Positions 14,440-14,728 of a DNA stretch of 14,728 nucleotides are shown piece by piece. Source of the stretch: Anaerolineaceae bacterium UBA1363 (GTDB lineage: Bacteria > Chloroflexota > Anaerolineae > Anaerolineales > Anaerolineaceae); contig DBRR01000028.1 in the NCBI GenBank assembly GCA_002306055.1, positions 1 through 14,728 on the forward strand, read 5' to 3'. Made by a program: the position numbers and the translations under genes. The notes under the pieces are model-generated. The model did no database searches. It saw nothing but the letters and a program-made list of their open reading frames with translations, and had not been told where the DNA came from. Position 1 is the stretch's first letter. Every line of letters starts with the position of its first letter.

Positions 14440-14538
14440 TATGTAATAATTTTCCAGAATTGAGCTTCCTCCGGTGGGTAGGATTTAAAACTATCGACTA
14501 ATTTCCCATACTTCCTGACGCCAACCCACCCTTGCCCG

Positions 14539-14660
14539 ATCCGGAGACCAGCACAAACAACACCGTCATCGCGAGCAGTAGTTGCGCCTGTGCCCGCGAA
14601 GCAGGGTATGGCGATCTGTCTTTTCCATCTCATTTGCCAGAGACCTTCGGTCAATTCGCG
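14539..14660 (-). repeat. Relic of the intergenic repeat cluster
   Basis: In reverse orientation, 14564-14616 matches the long CTCGCGATGAC variant at 8731-8782, including a 24-base identical stretch around CTTCGCGGGCACAGG. Pieces of repeat D flank it at 14539-14554 and 14637-14660. In the 8.7-9.9 kb cluster the two families are also interleaved, which suggests they travel or recombine together. Confidence 0.65.
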
Positions 14661-14714
14661 TGATTAGTCCAGTCGCTGAATCCGCCTAAGAAGATATCCG
14701 CGGAGGGAGTAAAC

Positions 14715-14728
14715 TGTTTAGACAAGTA
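14715..14728 (+). mobile_element. Left tip of a third IS21-like element, cut by the window edge
   Basis: The last 14 bases, starting TGTTTAGACAAG, are identical to the left end of copy A, in the same orientation. Whether this is a full autonomous element, a short copy or a solo end cannot be seen. Confidence 0.6.

Overview
The window looks like a chromosomal segment of a Chloroflexota bacterium, most likely class Anaerolineae. This is inferred from protein style: a DUF3494 adhesin carrying its own C-terminal sortase, a kinase-like membrane protein next to an LCP protein, and intergenic DNA full of short palindromic repeats. No rRNA, tRNA or CRISPR array is visible, so the placement is moderate.

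Layout. 1-277: AT-rich block with 16-bp terminal inverted repeats, possibly a MITE or IS remnant. 321-438: probable promoter and operator-like repeats. 472-2121: secreted DUF3494 (ice-binding/adhesin) domain, Thr/Pro-rich tandem-repeat linker, LPETG motif and sortase domain in one chain. 2122-2881: no gene; it holds a strong hairpin, a 267-bp non-autonomous mobile element (copy A) and a possible structured leader. 2882-3976: multi-pass flippase-like protein. 4085-6988: uvrA, with an extended -10 promoter. 7064-8491: gltX. 8492-10317: 1.8 kb without genes, packed with several repeat families, including copy B of the same mobile element inverted relative to copy A. 10318-12429: membrane histidine-kinase-like ATPase. 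12437-13471: LCP-family protein, seven bases downstream. 13505-14389 (minus): metF. 14390-14728: metF upstream region, repeat relics and, at the very edge, the first 14 bases of a third mobile-element end.

Gene logic. Three loci concern the cell envelope: the self-contained adhesin/sortase protein, the lipid-flippase-like protein and the kinase-like/LCP pair. uvrA, gltX and metF are housekeeping genes for DNA repair, translation and one-carbon metabolism. The kinase-like/LCP pair is probably one operon, and its convergent end with metF carries a terminator.

Most interesting. (1) The adhesin has an LPxTG sorting motif placed immediately before its own sortase domain. (2) A small IS21-like non-autonomous element has paired terminal repeats 24 bp apart and an outward-facing TTGACA at one tip. 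In copy B it carries a 5-bp target duplication and sits at the apex of a host hairpin. (3) The host hairpins share a fixed flank (GTAGG) and fixed loops, while their stems change sequence in a compensated way.
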